Shown here one piece after another: positions 1 through 5,666 of a stretch of 15,837 nt of DNA (the first letter of the stretch is position 1; each line of letters opens with the position of its first letter). Where the stretch lies: contig QFBU01000030.1 in the NCBI GenBank assembly GCA_003265975.1, positions 1 through 15,837 of the forward strand, read 5' to 3'. The stretch is from Candidatus Marinamargulisbacteria bacterium SCGC AAA071-K20. GTDB lineage: Bacteria; Margulisbacteria; Marinamargulisbacteria; GCA-2716485; AAA071-K20. A program made the translations under genes and the position numbers. The notes beneath the pieces were generated by a model. It did no database searches. It was given only the letters and a program-made list of their open reading frames with translations, and was not told the DNA's origin.

Positions 1-435
1 AGAGTGTGTCTACTATTCGCAAGACGAGCATTCAATATTGAGTCATTAGTAGTATCACCAGCCTTCGACGGAAAGTTTTCACGAATGACAATAACAGCAT
101 CAGGAGACAGATCAACGCTAGAGCAAATAATTAAGCAATGTGGAAAACTAGTAGACGTAGTAAACGCTAGTGAACATAACTCGTCTAATTGCGTAGTAAA
201 AGAAATTGCATTAATTAAAATAAAATCAGACCAAAAAAACCGTCAAGAAGTCTTGCAAATATTGCAGCATTTCAATGGTCAAACCTTAGATCTTGCTGAC
301 AAATCAATCATCATCCAAGTCACCGGCAACTCTGACAAAATTGATGCATGCCTAGAACTCGTTAAAAAGTACGAGATCCTTGAGTTGATTCGTTCAGGAA
401 AACTAGCTATGACCCGCGGGCTTGACGAAACCTAG
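1..435 (+). CDS. ilvH: Acetolactate synthase small (regulatory) subunit, 5' end cut by window
   Basis: This is the regulatory subunit of acetolactate synthase, which stabilises the catalytic subunit and carries valine feedback inhibition in branched-chain amino-acid synthesis. The frame is open from base 1. The first residues, RVCLLFARRAFNIESLVVSP, match the end of the first helix and second strand of the N-terminal ACT domain, so roughly the first 20 residues lie outside the window. SRMTI and the TLEQIIKQCGKLVDVV stretch are family signatures. The C-terminal half (KEIALIKIKSD through IRSGKLAMTRG) is the second ACT-like domain, and the protein ends at the usual place for the family. The GTG at base 4 is internal, not the start. 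The large-subunit gene would be expected just upstream but cannot be seen. The identification is firm; the choice between the names ilvH and ilvN is arbitrary. Confidence 0.95.
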   Translation, partial: RVCLLFARRAFNIESLVVSPAFDGKFSRMTITASGDRSTLEQIIKQCGKLVDVVNASEHNSSNCVVKEIALIKIKSDQKNRQEVLQILQHFNGQTLDLADKSIIIQVTGNSDKIDACLELVKKYEILELIRSGKLAMTRGLDET

Positions 436-682
436 TTCAAGACATTGGAGATGACAGAAGAGTATAACAAAACTTAAATTTAAATATTTTATTCAACAGG
501 ATATTTTTTTGCATGCAGCAAGGTCAGGCAGCTCACCTCAAGCTTTTAGTATAAGCGGCTTCCCTACTGGGAGAGTTAGAAGTAATTCACAGAAGTTTGT
601 TAAAGGTACTAGAGGCCTAAATTCTCCAGGGGGACACCCCAAATAAACCCCTAAATCTGGCCTCAACAAAATGATTATGCTA
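436..682 (+). other. Non-coding stretch with several potential RNA helices
   Basis: I see no convincing open frame on either strand between ilvH and the next gene. The stretch is relatively GC-rich in parts. It contains an exact stem GAGGCC (612-617) with GGCCTC (659-664), enclosing AGGGG (628-632) with CCCCT (648-652), or alternatively GGGG (630-633) with CCCC (637-640). A short TTCCC/GGGAG hairpin with a TACT loop lies near 562-575. A run of seven T at about 505-511 has no GC stem before it. These nested helices could belong to a small structured RNA or a long 5' leader. I do not recognise 6S, tmRNA, RNase P, SRP RNA or T-box core motifs in it. Confidence 0.35.
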
Positions 683-712
683 CTCTTACCTAATCAAAAT
701 AAGAGAGGTAAG
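683..712 (+). promoter_or_regulatory. Leader with two mutually exclusive hairpins over the ribosome binding site
   Basis: CTCTTA (683-688) can pair with TAAGAG (700-705). CTTACCT (685-691) can instead pair with AGGTAAG (706-712), which covers the AGAGG Shine-Dalgarno of the gene starting at 718. The two helices share bases, so only one can form. The first leaves the GG of the binding site free and the second hides it. The pairing is read directly from the sequence; the switching role is inference. Confidence 0.35.
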
Positions 713-717
713 TTCAT

Positions 718-1341
718 ATGAAACCTTATTCAAAATTAATCACACTTTTCCTATTCCTATTAATGTCACTCACTACAATCACCCAAGCGACCCAAAAATT
801 TATCGGTCTAGGTGGCGGCTACACATCTTTTTCAGAAAACTACGCTACTACCTATCACTTTAAAGGCACGTTTGGCTTACTATCTTCTACTGGAATTATG
901 TACGACCTTTCAATGGGATATGCCGAGTCAAAAGCCGAGGGCGAAACTCTTCACTTAAAAATGGCCCCAATTCTAGTCGGCGCCAGCTACATTTTTAATC
1001 CAAAAAAACAAATTAGCCCTTATGTTGGAGCCGCTGCTGGAATGAATATTCTTCCTTCAAACTACAGCAGCCCAGGCTTTACGTTTGGTGGAAAAGCCGG
1101 CCTTCTTTTCAAAATAGACCGCGATCTCACTTGGTTTCTAGAAGCGTCCTATTTAACTGCCACAGACAGTGAAACAGATTTAAGTATCAACCCATTTAAT
1201 TTAGGTATTGGTTTGACTATGAACCTAAACTCCAAACATCAAAGAAGAGACCTAAAGCCTCATAAGAAAAAGAGACAAAAAAGCGATTACCAAACACGAA
1301 AAGAAAGACGCCGACGACGCGCAGAAAAAAGAAGATATTAG
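718..1341 (+). CDS. Small outer-membrane beta-barrel-like protein with a highly basic C-terminal tail
   Basis: The protein has 207 residues. An N-terminal signal peptide (basic MKPYSK, then a leucine-rich core) probably ends after ITQA at residue 24. The mature part alternates hydrophobic and polar residues with many glycines and aromatics: LGGGYTSF, MYDLSMGYAE, PYVGAAAG, FTFGGKAGLLF, FNLGIGLTMNL. This is the pattern of an OmpW/OmpA-like 8-stranded barrel of about 145 residues. After the last strand come 36 extra residues (172-207), 19 of them Lys or Arg, including a run of five Arg. Outer-membrane barrels usually end at or near the last strand, so this tail is odd. AGAGG lies 9 bases before the ATG. 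The next gene follows after 12 bases, suggesting one transcript. The barrel assignment rests on pattern, not on a recognised family. Confidence 0.7.
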   Translation: MKPYSKLITLFLFLLMSLTTITQATQKFIGLGGGYTSFSENYATTYHFKGTFGLLSSTGIMYDLSMGYAESKAEGETLHLKMAPILVGASYIFNPKKQISPYVGAAAGMNILPSNYSSPGFTFGGKAGLLFKIDRDLTWFLEASYLTATDSETDLSINPFNLGIGLTMNLNSKHQRRDLKPHKKKRQKSDYQTRKERRRRRAEKRRY

Positions 1342-1353
1342 AAAGGAAACCAC

Positions 1354-1737
1354 ATGTCATCATACAAATTAAAAGTAGAGAATAACGAGATTATTAACGA
1401 AGAAGGAAGTTTCTTCAGAGCCGCACCATTTACAATCACAAGTGAGGGGGCAGAAGTTGTATGCTGTTTTAAAAGAAATGAAGAAAAGCACGTGACTTAC
1501 CAACTCATAGAAAACGGAACCCTACTGGCCCAATATGTACACCAAGACTATAGCCCAGAGTGCCCGCCAGAAGACTTAAAAGAAAACTTAAAAGTATCCA
1601 ACAACAAGCCCTATCCATTTATAGCCGCGATGGTACATTTAGGATTGTCGCACGACCCAATCTACAAAGCGCTTTATCAAGGGGAAGGTGCTGCAAAGTA
1701 TAGCTTTGAAGTGTCTCAAGAACCCTTAATTAACTAA
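1354..1737 (+). CDS. Uncharacterised 127-residue protein
   Basis: I do not recognise a family. The product is 127 residues, has no signal peptide or membrane segment, and is probably cytoplasmic. The first half looks beta-rich, with short alternating stretches such as YKLKVENNEII, EVVCCFKR and HVTYQLIENGTLLAQYV. Adjacent cysteines (VVCC) and one more Cys in SPECPPED are visible. The C-terminal part (YPFIAAMVHLGLSHDPIYKALY) looks helical. AAAGGA six bases before the ATG is a good ribosome binding site. The gene lies 12 bases after the barrel gene, and its stop codon shares its last base with the start of the lipoprotein gene (TAATG). The three are therefore probably co-transcribed, with translational coupling at the second junction. 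It is a real gene by spacing and coding character; its function is unknown. Confidence 0.7.
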   Translation: MSSYKLKVENNEIINEEGSFFRAAPFTITSEGAEVVCCFKRNEEKHVTYQLIENGTLLAQYVHQDYSPECPPEDLKENLKVSNNKPYPFIAAMVHLGLSHDPIYKALYQGEGAAKYSFEVSQEPLIN

Positions 1738-2261
1738 TGAAAAAGTTCCTACTTCTTTGTATTGCAATGTTGTTTCTCTCAGCCTGTTTGAGTAAACAAA
1801 AAGGAGAGAATTTATTTTCAATTCCAGACAAACTAGACGTCTATTTACTCAACCATGTCCGCGGATTTCACTACCCAACCATAGAAGAACTTTCTCAGAC
1901 TATGGTAAGCAAATTCTATGAAACCCAAGAAGTAGAAAATCACCCCTCTTTTTTAAAAGCAGACTTTACAGGCGACGATCACGCCGACTATGCTTTTATT
2001 TTACCCCTAGACAGCGCATACAGAGACTCCATTTTTGTAATAATAAACAGCAAAGAAACACCTGGGGAAAACACTAAAGACGAAGACTCTATCTCATACG
2101 ACTTTATGTTTTTCTTTTTTGGATTAAACAATAGTTACAAAAACGATTATCTAAGTTTTGAAGAGGGGGTCCTAGTTAGAAACACAGTGACTGGAAACGC
2201 TGTAAGTTTTTCTTGGGACGAGAACTCTAAAACATATAAACAAGTGGGGACTCTAAAGTAA
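1737..2261 (+). CDS. Lipoprotein with a calcium-loop-like motif, function unknown
   Basis: The 174-residue product starts with a lipoprotein signal: MKKF, a hydrophobic core, then the lipobox LSAC with the lipidated cysteine at residue 17. The residue after the cysteine is Leu, so no Asp retention signal is seen and outer-membrane sorting is possible. At residues 76-84, DFTGDDHAD resembles the Dx(D/N)xDGxxD loop of EF-hand, dockerin and FG-GAP repeats. It occurs once, followed by YAFILPL, as in proteins with a single FG-GAP-like unit. A short Phe-rich stretch (MFFFFGL) lies near residues 123-129. The gene overlaps its upstream neighbour by one base (TAATG) and has no strong ribosome binding site of its own, so coupled translation is likely. 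Its 3' end overlaps a convergent small gene by nine bases. Calcium binding is inference. Confidence 0.75.
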   Translation: MKKFLLLCIAMLFLSACLSKQKGENLFSIPDKLDVYLLNHVRGFHYPTIEELSQTMVSKFYETQEVENHPSFLKADFTGDDHADYAFILPLDSAYRDSIFVIINSKETPGENTKDEDSISYDFMFFFFGLNNSYKNDYLSFEEGVLVRNTVTGNAVSFSWDENSKTYKQVGTLK

Positions 2262-2375
2262 GTCGTTTTTCTTGGCGAATTTCTCTCTGTATTGTTTAAC
2301 TGCGCTAAAAGTTACCAAAAGTAATAAAAGAAGAGGCACAGAAAGAATTAATTGTAATGTTTGGTCACTAATCAT
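2253..2375 (-). CDS. Predicted 40-residue single-pass membrane protein
   Basis: On the minus strand an ATG at 2375 opens a frame of 40 codons ending in TAG at 2253. The product begins MISDQTLQLILSVP, runs into a hydrophobic block of six Leu plus VTF, and ends with a charged tail (KQYREKFAKKND) and two Leu. This is a typical small bitopic membrane protein; the positive-inside rule puts the C terminus in the cytoplasm. AAGGAG lies 11 bases before the ATG, rather far but usable. The stop lies inside the last codons of the convergent lipoprotein gene (nine-base overlap). It accounts for most of the otherwise empty 226-base gap. The composition could arise by chance, so confidence is moderate. I know of no family match. 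Confidence 0.5.
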   Translation of the reverse strand: MISDQTLQLILSVPLLLLLLVTFSAVKQYREKFAKKNDLL

Positions 2376-2487
2376 GGGGTATTCATCTCCTTATGTATGC
2401 TTGTCAAAATTGAAACTTTGCTTTTTAGTATAACAATAAAGACGTTTGAAGAATATGACGAATTATATTTCTTAGGAGCTACTTACA

Positions 2488-2829
2488 ATGTTATCAAGAG
2501 TTATCGCAGGGCATACAGAAGAAAGCCCCACAACAGCTGACAGCTTCCAATTTAAAATTAATGGAAGCTCGGCCTTGTTAATTCACGCGGACTCAACAGA
2601 AGGTGACCCCAATTGGATAAAAGACTTTAAAACTACAGAACCAGGTAATTTAATATTCGGAAATTCCTTTGTAGCAAAATTAAACAATATAATTTTATTA
2701 GAAGCCCAATATGAAAACCCAGAAGAGGCCGAGTCTAAAGTGTGTTTAACGACAGACGGATATAGAGACACCTACAATGCCCACCAAATAATTTTTGGTT
2801 ATCCTTCTTCTCAAGAAACCGGATCTTAA
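2488..2829 (+). CDS. Uncharacterised 113-residue protein, first gene of the RhuM-domain/queE cluster
   Basis: I do not recognise this protein. It has 113 residues, no signal peptide and no membrane segment, and is acidic overall. Visible features are alternating beta-like stretches (SFQFKINGSSALLIH, NLIFGNSFVAKLNNIILLEAQY) and a C-terminal segment VCLTTDGYRDTYNAHQIIFGY. A compact beta-rich fold is plausible. AGGAG lies nine bases before the ATG, a good ribosome binding site. The TAA stop is immediately followed by the GTG start of the RhuM-like gene, and that gene overlaps queE by one base. The three therefore form a tightly packed set, probably one transcript. A loose promoter (TTGTCA at 2401, TAGTAT at 2426, 19-base spacing) may lie upstream. 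Context does not reveal the function. Confidence 0.65.
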   Translation: MLSRVIAGHTEESPTTADSFQFKINGSSALLIHADSTEGDPNWIKDFKTTEPGNLIFGNSFVAKLNNIILLEAQYENPEEAESKVCLTTDGYRDTYNAHQIIFGYPSSQETGS

Positions 2830-3288
2830 GTGCCAGCAGAACATATCTCAGATGAGCCCATAAAAATTGAATTAGACGCACATAAGAAACCACAAGTGAG
2901 CCTTGATAACTTAGAGGACGAGCCATGGTTAAGTCAGCACCAGATGATACAACTGTTTGGATGTAAGAGAATAGACGTGATGACAGCTATTAATACTTCA
3001 ATAAAAAGCTATGACTTTTCAAAAAAAGAACTCATAAGACGCGTGCAACACATCGAAAAAACAGGACAAAACTCCAGTGCAAAAACAACAGTGCAATACC
3101 GAATCGAAATTGTATTAGCCGTAGCGCTTATATTAGAAACTCAAGAAGCAAAAAATGTGCAGCTCTGGGCCATAAGTCGTCTAAAAGACCATCTAGTAAG
3201 AGGAGCATCTATCGACAAAAAACGTCTAAAAAACAGAGAGAAATGGAAAACCCTCTTTTTAAAATCAGCAAAGCAACTTCAAGAATAA
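2830..3288 (+). CDS. Stand-alone RhuM-type N-terminal domain protein
   Basis: The product is 152 residues. Residues 31-128 follow the pattern of the N-terminal domain of RhuM/Virul_Fac proteins: acidic lead-in, WLSQHQMIQLFG, a helix, a KKELIRR stretch, a Tyr-containing strand (TVQYRIEIVLAVALIL) and then LWAISRLKDHLVRGASID. In known family members this domain looks like a winged-helix DNA-binding or N-terminal regulatory unit, and full proteins are about 300 residues. Here the C-terminal half is absent and the protein stops about 25 basic residues later (KKRLKNREKWK). The start is GTG, directly after the TAA of the upstream gene, with no clear ribosome binding site, implying coupled translation. 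Its last base is the first base of the queE ATG. It could be a domesticated transcription factor or a remnant of a mobile-element gene. The family call rests on remembered pattern, not a search. Confidence 0.65.
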   Translation: MPAEHISDEPIKIELDAHKKPQVSLDNLEDEPWLSQHQMIQLFGCKRIDVMTAINTSIKSYDFSKKELIRRVQHIEKTGQNSSAKTTVQYRIEIVLAVALILETQEAKNVQLWAISRLKDHLVRGASIDKKRLKNREKWKTLFLKSAKQLQE

Positions 3289-4040
3289 TGCCACACACAC
3301 TTCCAGTAAGCGAATCATTTTATTCTATTCAAGGAGAAGGTAAATGCACCGGAGTTCCAGCCGTTTTCTTACGTTTAAAAGGGTGTAATTTAAGCTGTGG
3401 CGGTATTAACACAATAAAAACTAAATCCTTAGACTCAGGCGCGACTTGGCGTTGCGACACTATAGAAGTCTGGACAAAAGGAGAGACAATTAACATTGTA
3501 GATCTCTTAGAAAGTTGGGAACAGAATGGTTGGCTAAACCACTTAAAAAATGGAGCTCATTTAGTAATAACTGGAGGAGAACCCTTACTGTGGCAAGACA
3601 AACTAGTTAAATTTTTAAACGACTTTAAACAATTTCAGTCGTTTCTTCCATTTATAGAAGTAGAAACAAACGGCACAATTACACCTACCAAAAAACTAGA
3701 CAGTTTTATATCTCAGTATAATGTCAGTCCAAAACTAAAAAACTCAGGAATGAAAAAAGAAGACCGCCTAATAAATGAGGCCTTAACTTTTTTTACCGAA
3801 AGCCAAAAGGGGTACTATAAATTTGTAGTGAGTAATCAATCAGACTGCGACGAAATTACTAATTCTTTTATCATTCCTTTCAAAATTCCAAGTCAAAAAA
3901 TTCAACTAATGCCAGGGGCAGAAACTAAAGATGATTGCCTAGCACTGTCACCACAAGTAGTAGAGTGGTGCAAAGAAAAAGGGCTCGGATTTTCAAGTAG
4001 ACTCCATTTACTTTTATGGGACAAAAAAACAGGCTGCTAA
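3288..4040 (+). CDS. queE: 7-carboxy-7-deazaguanine synthase with variant cysteine motif
   Basis: This radical SAM enzyme converts 6-carboxy-tetrahydropterin to 7-carboxy-7-deazaguanine, the ring-contraction step toward preQ0, queuosine and deazaguanine DNA modifications. From the ATG at 3288 the product is 250 residues. It has SFYSIQGEG (10-18), TGVPAVFLRLKGCNLSC (21-37), TGGEP (95-99), ETNGT (126-130), SPKL (147-150) and the C-terminal RLHLLLW (239-245), all QueE signatures. An ATG 45 bases upstream in frame lies within the RhuM-like gene and would add residues the family lacks, so I reject it. The cluster ligands are unusual: Cys33, Cys37 and Cys56 give Cx3Cx18C. Canonical QueE has Cx3Cx2C, and some members have a CX14CX2C loop. 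Here the loop sits between the second and third cysteines. No queC, queD or queF is in the window. The start overlaps the previous stop (TAATG). Confidence 0.9.
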   Translation: MPHTLPVSESFYSIQGEGKCTGVPAVFLRLKGCNLSCGGINTIKTKSLDSGATWRCDTIEVWTKGETINIVDLLESWEQNGWLNHLKNGAHLVITGGEPLLWQDKLVKFLNDFKQFQSFLPFIEVETNGTITPTKKLDSFISQYNVSPKLKNSGMKKEDRLINEALTFFTESQKGYYKFVVSNQSDCDEITNSFIIPFKIPSQKIQLMPGAETKDDCLALSPQVVEWCKEKGLGFSSRLHLLLWDKKTGC

Positions 4041-4061
4041 ATAATTTGCACATAAATTTTA

Positions 4062-4091
4062 TTGGATTTACCCTTAAAATAGGTGTATTAT
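4062..4091 (+). promoter_or_regulatory. Sigma-70-type promoter for the FKBP lipoprotein gene
   Basis: TTGGAT (4062-4067) and TATTAT (4086-4091) are separated by 18 bases. They lie about 30 bases before the start codon of the isomerase gene, after the queE stop. The match is moderate; the position fits a gene transcribed on its own. Confidence 0.5.
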
Positions 4092-4101
4092 AAGTATACA
4101 C
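4083..4101 (+). promoter_or_regulatory. Inverted repeat over the -10 element, possible operator
   Basis: GTGTAT (4083-4088) and ATACAC (4096-4101) are exact inverted repeats seven bases apart, about ten bases centre to centre plus the arms. They straddle the predicted -10 hexamer TATTAT, where a dimeric repressor would block RNA polymerase. The repeat is seen directly; regulation is inference. Confidence 0.35.
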
Positions 4102-4121
4102 AAATCAAGGAGGATCATCGA

Positions 4122-4817
4122 ATGAAAAGAGTATTATTATCGTCGTTAATGGGTTTACTTTTGGTAGTTGTAGGATGCAACAAACCAGTAGACTTCAATA
4201 ACAGCGAACAAAAAATTAGTTATGTACTAGGGCAAAGCATAGGTACAAACATGCAAGCACAAGGTTTAGAAATTGACGAGAATTCATTTCTACAAGGAAT
4301 TCAAGACGGGTTAATAAAAACTTCTAAACTAGACAAAGAAGAAACAGAAAAAGCACTTAACAATTTTCAAAAAGAACAACAGGAAAAACAAATCAAAGTG
4401 ATAAAAGAAGCATCAGCAGTAAACAATAAACAAGCCTCCGTATTCTTAGCCGCGAACAAAAGCAAGTCGGGTATCAAAACGACTAAATCAGGTCTTCAGT
4501 ACAAAGTACTCAAAAGATCTAAATCAAAAAGTAAGCCTAAGTCTAAAGACACGGTAGTTGTTGATTATAAAGGAACGTTACTAGACGGGACAGAGTTCGA
4601 CAGTTCGTACAAACGTGGGAAACCTGCAGAATTCCCAGTAACGGGAGTAATTGCAAGTTGGACTGAAGCGCTTCAACTAATGAATATTGGCGATAAATTT
4701 CAAATATTTTCCCCACCAAGCCTAGCTTACGGAGACAGAGGCGCAGGAGCATTAATTGCACCTGGTTCAGCACTGATCTTTGAAATTGAGCTAAAAGATA
4801 TTAAAAGAGCGAAATAA
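4122..4817 (+). CDS. FKBP-type peptidyl-prolyl isomerase, Mip/FkpA-like lipoprotein
   Basis: This envelope protein-folding catalyst isomerises proline peptide bonds in exported proteins. From ATG 4122 it has 231 residues. The start is set by AAGGAGG eight bases upstream; an in-frame ATG 39 bases earlier lacks a binding site and would bury the signal peptide. The signal peptide ends in VVGC, lipidated Cys at residue 19, followed by Asn. Residues about 24-95 are the FKBP N-terminal dimerisation domain (KISYVLGQSIGTNMQ, a helical linker rich in Lys, Glu and Gln). Residues about 118-231 are the FKBP domain: SGLQYKVL, VDYKGTLLDGTEFDSS, PAEFPV, GVIASWTEAL, SPPSLAYG, IFEIELKDI. The usual aromatic pocket residues (Tyr, Phe, Trp) are present. 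A Lys/Ser repeat (KSKSKPKSK) replaces the short loop before the first strand. It is a single-gene unit with its own promoter and terminator. Confidence 0.92.
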   Translation: MKRVLLSSLMGLLLVVVGCNKPVDFNNSEQKISYVLGQSIGTNMQAQGLEIDENSFLQGIQDGLIKTSKLDKEETEKALNNFQKEQQEKQIKVIKEASAVNNKQASVFLAANKSKSGIKTTKSGLQYKVLKRSKSKSKPKSKDTVVVDYKGTLLDGTEFDSSYKRGKPAEFPVTGVIASWTEALQLMNIGDKFQIFSPPSLAYGDRGAGALIAPGSALIFEIELKDIKRAK

Positions 4818-4824
4818 AGCTCTA

Positions 4825-4877
4825 AAAAGTTATCACTTACCACACAGGGCTGGCCATATGGTCAGCCCTTAACTTTT
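4825..4877 (+). terminator. Rho-independent-like terminator after the FKBP gene
   Basis: GGGCTG (4847-4852) pairs with CAGCCC (4863-4868); a G-T wobble and CC/GG extend the stem to a four-base ATAT loop. TTAACTTTT follows. AAAAGTTA (4825-4832) also pairs exactly with TAACTTTT (4870-4877), which would form an outer stem. The short T run is weaker than an ideal terminator. Confidence 0.7.
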
Positions 4878-4908
4878 CAAAACCACGTAAATTACTTAAA
4901 CTAAGTTA

Positions 4909-5666
4909 ATAAAATTTGACCAAGACCTCTCAAAATTATTTGCCCTAGCACAATCTGGTGACCAAATGGCCTACGAAAAATGCATTGAAACCTTATTAGC
5001 CATACATAAGGCAGGGCATACCTACAATCCTCAGTATCCATTTTTACCTTGGGCTCGTACAATTACACGGTATAAGCGTATAGACTTTTTTAAGAAAGAG
5101 TCAAAAATGAGTAATGATGTAGATATAGAAGACTTTACAAACTCGGCGTTTGTAATCGACAAAAAAGACTGCAATAAAGTTAAGCCACTGATGTCTATTC
5201 AGAAAAGCACTATTTACTGGGTTTTATTATCAGTACTATTTTGTTTCGTTGTCCTAATCGTGCCAATGAATCATTCAATAATTACTAAAAACCTATGGTC
5301 ATTAAAATCGCTATTAATATTTTTAACAAGTATTACAGCCGCTTATTCAGCGTTTCAAACGTCACGCCTTACCCCAAAAACTTGGAAGCATTATGCTTAG
5401 TTTTACTGGTTTACGACTTCATGATGTTGTCTAAGTTAAGTCAGTCTCTATGGCTTGGCTATTCTTTCAGTATTCCCTTATTAACCGGTGTACTTATCTC
5501 AATGTCAGACTCGTTTTGTAGCTTATGGGGGCTAACGGCTGTCTGCCCAATAAACTACACGCCACACTTACTTCTATGGCATTTTATACCCTCATTCTTG
5601 CTCAGCTTATTTGGGGTTATTCTTGGTCATTGGCTTAAAGGATGGGATTCTCAAAAAATTATTTAA
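4909..5666 (+). pseudogene. Decayed ECF sigma factor fused to NrsF-like (DUF1109) anti-sigma factor, frameshifted
   Basis: The frame from 4909 reads FDQDLSKLFALAQSGDQMAYE, the N terminus of an ECF sigma region 2. It jumps directly to ETLLAIHKAGHTY, PFLPWARTI and RIDFFKKES, which are regions 2.2-2.4, so about 30 residues are missing. Region 4 is absent. Instead the frame enters membrane segments (IYWVLLSVLFCFVVLIV, SLLIFLTSITAAYSAF) preceded by VKPL, like the start of NrsF/DUF1109 membrane anti-sigma proteins. At about 5373-5379 the sense moves to the -1 frame (LEALCLVLLVYDF to CPINYTPHLLLWHFIPSFLLSLFGVILGHWL), matching the NrsF C-terminal helices, and stops at 5666. There is no start codon at the expected N terminus (ATA at 4909) and no ribosome binding site; an internal ATG lies at 4966. 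Two internal deletions, a lost start and a frameshift indicate a remnant. Expression by frameshifting is possible but less likely. Confidence 0.7.
5373..5379 (+). other. CCCAAAA heptamer at the frame change
   Basis: In the upstream frame these bases read C CCA AAA, which fits the X XXY YYZ pattern of -1 ribosomal frameshift sites. A -1 slip joins the two halves of the anti-sigma remnant without further change. A small AAGCA/TGCTT hairpin (5386-5398) starts six bases downstream. A single-base deletion in this C/A run would look the same. Confidence 0.25.

Noticed and set aside
500..665. Known housekeeping RNA (6S, tmRNA, RNase P, SRP RNA, T-box leader)
   Set aside because: I could not find the conserved core motifs of any of these.
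3243..3287. An earlier in-frame ATG for queE at 3243
   Set aside because: It lies inside the RhuM-like gene, adds 15 residues absent from the family, and the TAATG junction at 3286-3290 gives a natural coupled start.
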